This document shows, one piece after another, positions 6,482-10,120 of a DNA stretch of 10,120 nt. Source of the stretch: Ardenticatenia bacterium (GTDB lineage: Bacteria; Chloroflexota; Anaerolineae; Aggregatilineales; Ch27); assembly GCA_026983935.1 (NCBI GenBank), contig JALSTC010000576.1:1-10120 (forward strand), written 5' to 3'. The number at the start of each line of letters is the position of its first letter. Position 1 is the stretch's first letter. The translations under genes were made by a program, and so were the position numbers. The notes beneath the pieces are model-generated. The model ran no database searches. It saw only the letters and a program-made list of their open reading frames with translations, and had not been told where the DNA came from.

Positions 6482-7462
6482 TCAGGGCGCGGGGTAAAGA
6501 TGGCAAGCCACCTGATGCCCCTCCTGGATTTCCACCAGTTCGGGTCGGATGGTCTCGCAGATGTCAAGCTTGTTTGCCGGGCAGCGGGGCGCAAAGGGAC
6601 AGCCCTGCACCGGCTGCCGGGCGCTCAACTCCCCCTGCAGCACAATTTCCTCGCGGGAAGCCGCCGGATCGATCTCCGGGATGGCCGAGATGAGCGCCTG
6701 GGTGTAGGGGTGTTTGGGTTCCTCGAAGATCGTTTCGAAATCGGCCACCTCCACGATCACGCCCATGTACATCAGCGCCACGTCATCGCACATGTGACGC
6801 ACCACGCCCAGATCATGTGAGATGAACAGAAACGTGAGTTCAAACTCATCCTGCAGCCGCTGCAGCAGATTGAGCACCTGCGCCTGCACGGAGACGTCCA
6901 GCGCGGAAGTCGGCTCATCCAGCACCAGCAGCCGGGGATTCACAGCCAGCGCCCGCGCAATCCCCACCCGCTGCTGCTGCCCGCCGCTGAATTCGTGAGG
7001 ATAGCGGTAGTAATGCTCGTCCTTCAGCCCCACGACGTGCAGCAGTTCCATCACCCGCTCTTTGGCCTGACGCCCCCGCAGCCGTTCGTGAATCCAGAGC
7101 GGCTCGGCAATGATCTGCCCGATGGTCATACGGCCATTCAGCGAAGCGGCAGGCGACTGGTAGATCATCTGCATATCCAGCCGTCTGCGCCGCATCTCGC
7201 GGTCGGAAAGCGTCATCAGGTCAACGCCGTCGAAGTAAATCTCCCCGGCGGTCGGCTCGATCAGGCGGATCACGCACTTGCCCGCCGTCGTCTTACCGGA
7301 GCCGGACTCGCCGACAAGCCCCAGGGTCTTACCGCGAGGCACGCTGAAGCTGACATCATCCACTGCCTTTAAATCCCCGACACGGCGGTTGAGAAAGCCA
7401 CCCCTGATGGGAAAATACTTTTTGAGATGGCGCACTTCAAGCAGAGGACTGCCGTTCGTCAT
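6482..7462 (-). CDS. Peptide-type ABC transporter ATP-binding protein, DppF/OppF type
   Basis: A 326-residue ATPase subunit powering uptake through the two permeases encoded upstream. Walker A GESGSGKT is at 51-58, the Q-loop Gln at 102 (MIYQSP), the ABC signature FSGGQQQR at 158-165, Walker B LLVLDE at 178-183 and the switch His at 216. All are intact, so it should hydrolyse ATP. The C-terminal oligopeptide/dipeptide domain contains HPYTQAL and four cysteines (288, 294, 302, 320) in the GCPFAPRC...C...AC pattern of this family. In a mycobacterial Opp transporter this region was reported to hold an iron-sulfur cluster. The ATG overlaps the stop of the DppD-type gene as ATGA, with GGAG at 7468-7471 5 nt upstream. 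The family imports peptides, but members also carry nickel, opines, sugars and other solutes, so the substrate is open. Confidence 0.93.
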   Translation of the reverse strand: MTNGSPLLEVRHLKKYFPIRGGFLNRRVGDLKAVDDVSFSVPRGKTLGLVGESGSGKTTAGKCVIRLIEPTAGEIYFDGVDLMTLSDREMRRRRLDMQMIYQSPAASLNGRMTIGQIIAEPLWIHERLRGRQAKERVMELLHVVGLKDEHYYRYPHEFSGGQQQRVGIARALAVNPRLLVLDEPTSALDVSVQAQVLNLLQRLQDEFELTFLFISHDLGVVRHMCDDVALMYMGVIVEVADFETIFEEPKHPYTQALISAIPEIDPAASREEIVLQGELSARQPVQGCPFAPRCPANKLDICETIRPELVEIQEGHQVACHLYPAP

Positions 7463-8502
7463 GGTGTCTCCGAGTGCAGATGACAGTAAACGTGATGATC
7501 CGGGCCGATGGTCACCATGCCGGGCACTTCCCGGCGGCAGACATCCATCACCTGCGCACAGCGGGGATGAAAGCGGCAGCCGGGCGGCGGATCGTTCAGG
7601 TTCGGAATCGTGCCGGGGATGTTCTGCAGTTCGCCCCGTGCGGTGTGCTTGCCCGGCAAAGCCTTGATAAGCCCCTGCGTGTAGGGATGCTGTGGATTCC
7701 GGAAAAGCTCCGCTACCGGCGCTTCCTCGACCACACGTCCGGCATACATGACGGCCACGCGCTCACACGTCCGGGCCACCACGCCCAGATTGTGCGTGAT
7801 CAGCAGGACGGTCAGATGCAGTTGATCCACAAGCTGCCTGATCAGCCGCAGAATCTGCGCCTGAATGGTCACATCAAGGGCCGTCGTTGGTTCATCGGCA
7901 ATAAGCAGGTCGGGGTCCCCCGCCAGCGCCATAGCGATCAGCACGCGCTGCCGCATCCCACCGCTGAACTGGTGCGGATACTCGTGGATGCGCCGTTCCG
8001 CCTCCGGGATGCCCACCAGCCGCATAAGGTCCACCACGCGCGCGAACGCTTCCCGGCGCTTCTGCCGCACCGAGGGCATAAAGCCGCGCCAGCGCGCCGC
8101 CGCCCGACCGTTGATCTCCTGCCGGTACAGCACAGCATCCATCAGTTGTTCGCGGATGGAAAACAGGGGGTTGAGATTGGTGACCGGGTCTTGAAAGATC
8201 ATGCCCAGATGCCGGGCACGAAACTGCTGCATTTCATCGTCGGACTTGAGCAGCACATCTTCCCCGTTGAACAGCACGCGCCCGCGGGTGATCTCGCCGG
8301 GTGGCATGGGGATCAGGCGGGCCACCGAAAGGGCCGTCATCGTCTTGCCACAGCCAGTCTCCCCGACCAGCCCCAGCACATCCCCGCGCCGCATGCTCAG
8401 GTTCACGCCCGCCAGCACTTTGGCTGTACCGTCAAAGGTCTTGAACTGCAAATGCAGGTCTTGAATATCGAGCAGTGTGTCTTCCGGCATATGAACACGC
8501 AT
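7459..8502 (-). CDS. Peptide-type ABC transporter ATP-binding protein, DppD/OppD type
   Basis: A 347-residue ATPase that pairs with the DppF-type subunit. Walker A GETGCGKT is at 47-54, Q104 in MIFQDP, signature FSGGMRQR at 179-186, Walker B LLIADE at 199-204 and switch His237 in LLITHN. The C-terminal domain has HPYTQGL, the TARGELQNIPG stretch and cysteines 309, 315, 322 and 340, as in other family members. Between EQL (about 118-120) and the signature region it has a basic stretch (about 126-155, QEINGRAAARWRGFMPSVRQKRR) that appears longer than in textbook DppD. The ATG at 8500-8502 has no clear ribosome-binding site; an ATG four codons later (8488-8490) is an equal alternative. The gap to the preceding permease gene is 38 nt with no visible signal. 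Confidence 0.92.
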   Translation of the reverse strand: MRVHMPEDTLLDIQDLHLQFKTFDGTAKVLAGVNLSMRRGDVLGLVGETGCGKTMTALSVARLIPMPPGEITRGRVLFNGEDVLLKSDDEMQQFRARHLGMIFQDPVTNLNPLFSIREQLMDAVLYRQEINGRAAARWRGFMPSVRQKRREAFARVVDLMRLVGIPEAERRIHEYPHQFSGGMRQRVLIAMALAGDPDLLIADEPTTALDVTIQAQILRLIRQLVDQLHLTVLLITHNLGVVARTCERVAVMYAGRVVEEAPVAELFRNPQHPYTQGLIKALPGKHTARGELQNIPGTIPNLNDPPPGCRFHPRCAQVMDVCRREVPGMVTIGPDHHVYCHLHSETP

Positions 8503-8540
8503 TCAATCGTCAGGACTAAAGCCGCTGCCTGTCTTCCGGT

Positions 8541-9446
8541 CTAGCGGCGGGCACGCGGATCAAGCACATCGCGCAGACCATCTCCCAGCAGATTCAGGCT
8601 GAAAACCAGCAAAAAGATCGCCATACCGGGAAAAGTCGCCACCCACCATTCATCGGGGAAATAGGCGCGTCCATCATTGATCATTGCGCCCCATTCCGGC
8701 GTGGGCGGCTGCGCACCCAGCCCGATGAAGCCCAGCGCCGCCGCCGTCAGCACGGCAAACCCGAAATCCGTGCTCATCTTGACGATGATCGGCGAGACGG
8801 CATTGGGCAGGATGTGACGAAACAGGATGCGGGCATGGTTGGCTCCCAGACCGCGTGCCGCCTCCACAAACGGCTCCTCGCGCAGGGAGAGCACCAGGCT
8901 GCGCGTGAGCCGGGCAAAGCCCGGCCACCACACCAGCGCGATGCCGATCATGGTGTTGATGATTCCCCGGCCCAGGGCCGCCGTGATAGCAATCGCCAGA
9001 ATCAAGGCGGGCACGGTCAGGAAGATATCTGTGAAACGCATCAGGATATCATCAATCCAGCCGCCAAAATAGCCCCCCACGCCGCCGATCGTCACGCCGA
9101 TGCCTGCCGCCAGCAGGATAATCACCGTGCCGACCTGTAAGGCCAGCCCCGTGCCCATCAAGACACGGCTGAAGATGTCGCGCCCGACCTTATCCGTGCC
9201 GAAGTAGTGCTCGCTGCTGGGCGCTTGCAGCCGATCGAGTGGATGTACGTCCCCGGTCGCATCTCCCGGGTAAGGCACAATGATGGGAGCAATGACGGCA
9301 ACAATGATGATCACCACCAGAATGCCCAGACCTACCATGGAAAGCATATTCCGACGGAAGCGGTAAACGCCGCGCCGGAAATTCTCCCAGCGGGCGGAGG
9401 CCAGCGTATACTGCGACTGCACCGGGCTTTCACTCTGTTCAACCAT
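8541..9446 (-). CDS. Peptide-type ABC transporter permease, DppC/OppC type
   Basis: A 301-residue inner-membrane subunit. After a cytoplasmic N-terminus, a first membrane helix spans about 35-57 (the OppC N-terminal segment). It is followed by the hallmark HYFGTDKVGRDIFSR at 80-94 and further helices about 101-120, 140-159, 162-176, 220-244 and 268-288. The EAA loop that docks on the ATPases is seen as EAARGLGANHARILFRHILP, starting at residue 195. The ATG at 9444-9446 overlaps the end of the DppB-type gene by 8 nt and gives a normal family N-terminus. A longer in-frame start at 9480-9482 would add 12 residues lying wholly within the upstream coding sequence and has no ribosome-binding site. 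With the DppB-type subunit it forms the translocation channel. Confidence 0.92.
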   Translation of the reverse strand: MVEQSESPVQSQYTLASARWENFRRGVYRFRRNMLSMVGLGILVVIIIVAVIAPIIVPYPGDATGDVHPLDRLQAPSSEHYFGTDKVGRDIFSRVLMGTGLALQVGTVIILLAAGIGVTIGGVGGYFGGWIDDILMRFTDIFLTVPALILAIAITAALGRGIINTMIGIALVWWPGFARLTRSLVLSLREEPFVEAARGLGANHARILFRHILPNAVSPIIVKMSTDFGFAVLTAAALGFIGLGAQPPTPEWGAMINDGRAYFPDEWWVATFPGMAIFLLVFSLNLLGDGLRDVLDPRARR

Positions 9447-10120
9447 AACGTATCCGGGGGTCCAGAATCCCGTAGACAACATCGGTCAGAATATTGATCA
9501 GGCTAAACACAATGCCGTAAATGAGCGTGATGCCCATAATCGGCTGAAAATCCAGGCGCAGAGACGACTCAACGGCGTACAGTCCCAGCCCCGGCCAGTC
9601 GAAGATCGTTTCAATCAGCACCGCCCCGGCCATTAGCCAGCCGAAATTGAGCGAGATCACGGTCAGTGTGGCGATGAACGCATTGCGCAGGACGTACTTG
9701 GTGATGATGATCCGGTGCGGGATGCCAATGGCACGCTCCTGGCGAACGAAATCCTTGTCCAGCACCTCCAACATGCTGGCCCGCGTGATGCGTGTAATGC
9801 TTGCCAGCGCACTGAAGGACAGTACCAGGGCCGGGATAAGGATGTGTGACAGCGCCGTGCTGAATGCGGTCAGGTCGCCTGCCACAAGGCTGTCAATCAG
9901 GTAAAGGCCGGTGACGGTCGGCGGCGGCGGCATGACCACGGGAAACCGCCGCCCGATGGGAAACCATCCCAGCAGGCGGCCAAAGACAAGTTGAAAAATC
10001 ATCGCCAGCCAGAAAGATGGAAAACTGACGAAAAACAACGAGATCGCCCGCGACACGTGATCGGGCAGCCGGTCGCGGTGCATGGCGGAAACGATCCCGG
10101 CGGGGACGCCCAGAATCGTG
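9439..10120 (-). CDS. Peptide-type ABC transporter permease, DppB/OppB type (partial, 5' end beyond the window)
   Basis: The visible C-terminal 226 residues are open to the right edge. The frame continues upstream of the internal Met at 10081-10083 as ILGVPAGIVSA, which is standard DppB sequence, so that Met is not the start. Seen are SFPSFWLAMIF, the EAA-type coupling loop (DFVRQERAIGIPHRIIITKYVLRNAF, split as DFVRQERAIGIP then RIIITKYVLRNAF), several hydrophobic helices, and the family ending YGILDPRIRYG. The protein forms the channel with the DppC-type subunit. The solute-binding protein that normally accompanies such transporters is not in the window and may lie to the right, where the operon promoter must also be. 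Confidence 0.92.
   Translation of the reverse strand, partial: TILGVPAGIVSAMHRDRLPDHVSRAISLFFVSFPSFWLAMIFQLVFGRLLGWFPIGRRFPVVMPPPPTVTGLYLIDSLVAGDLTAFSTALSHILIPALVLSFSALASITRITRASMLEVLDKDFVRQERAIGIPHRIIITKYVLRNAFIATLTVISLNFGWLMAGAVLIETIFDWPGLGLYAVESSLRLDFQPIMGITLIYGIVFSLINILTDVVYGILDPRIRYG

Noticed and set aside
5120..6820. 566-codon open frame on the plus strand, opposite the HyuA-like and DppF-type genes
   Set aside because: It spans two real genes antisense and encodes a His/Arg/Gln-rich product with no recognisable motif. This is the expected shadow of GC-biased codon use on the other strand.
7474..8544. 356-codon plus-strand frame opposite the DppD-type ATPase
   Set aside because: It is antisense to a gene with all ABC motifs intact, and its product is His/Gln/Arg-rich with no domain.
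8674..8931. Overlapping minus-strand frame inside the DppC-type permease gene
   Set aside because: It is in an alternative frame of a well-supported permease and has no start signal or domain of its own.

Overview
The window looks like a bacterial chromosome segment of moderately high GC, with an AT-richer insertion-sequence remnant at the left edge. All other genes lie on the minus strand and read right to left as one probable operon. Peptide-type ABC transporters, a short hydantoinase-A-like protein, DUF917 proteins and a VanZ-like protein together would suit Chloroflexota or another Gram-positive-like lineage. That assignment is a low-confidence guess from gene style, because the window holds no rRNA or marker gene.

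Left region (1-926, plus strand): a broken IS4-type transposase. The C-terminal half is intact and carries a textbook YREK signature. The N-terminal part lies in three frames, has apparently lost an internal block, and is also shifted by a perfect 8-bp tandem duplication. A 15-bp inverted repeat links position 47 with the bases just after the transposase stop.

Middle and right region (1016-10120, minus strand), in order of transcription from the right edge: DppB/OppB-type permease (cut by the edge), DppC/OppC-type permease, DppD-type ATPase, DppF-type ATPase, a short hydantoinase/oxoprolinase A-type ATPase-fold protein, three tandem DUF917 (S-methyl-thiohydantoin-desulfurase-like) paralogs, and a small VanZ-like membrane protein. 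ATGA or short overlaps (DppB-DppC, DppD-DppF, second-third DUF917) and tiny gaps (2 nt between the hydantoinase-like gene and the first DUF917 gene) support co-transcription and translational coupling.

Working model (inference): the ABC importer brings in a small cyclic amide, hydantoin, thiohydantoin or peptide-derived compound. The hydantoinase-A-like protein and the DUF917 proteins then act on it in the cytoplasm. The most unusual point is the set of three consecutive DUF917 genes. Two are close paralogs (about 73% identical by hand count) with a patch of near-identical DNA that suggests gene conversion. The third is divergent and lacks two cysteines the other two share. No HyuB-type partner and no solute-binding protein is inside the window.
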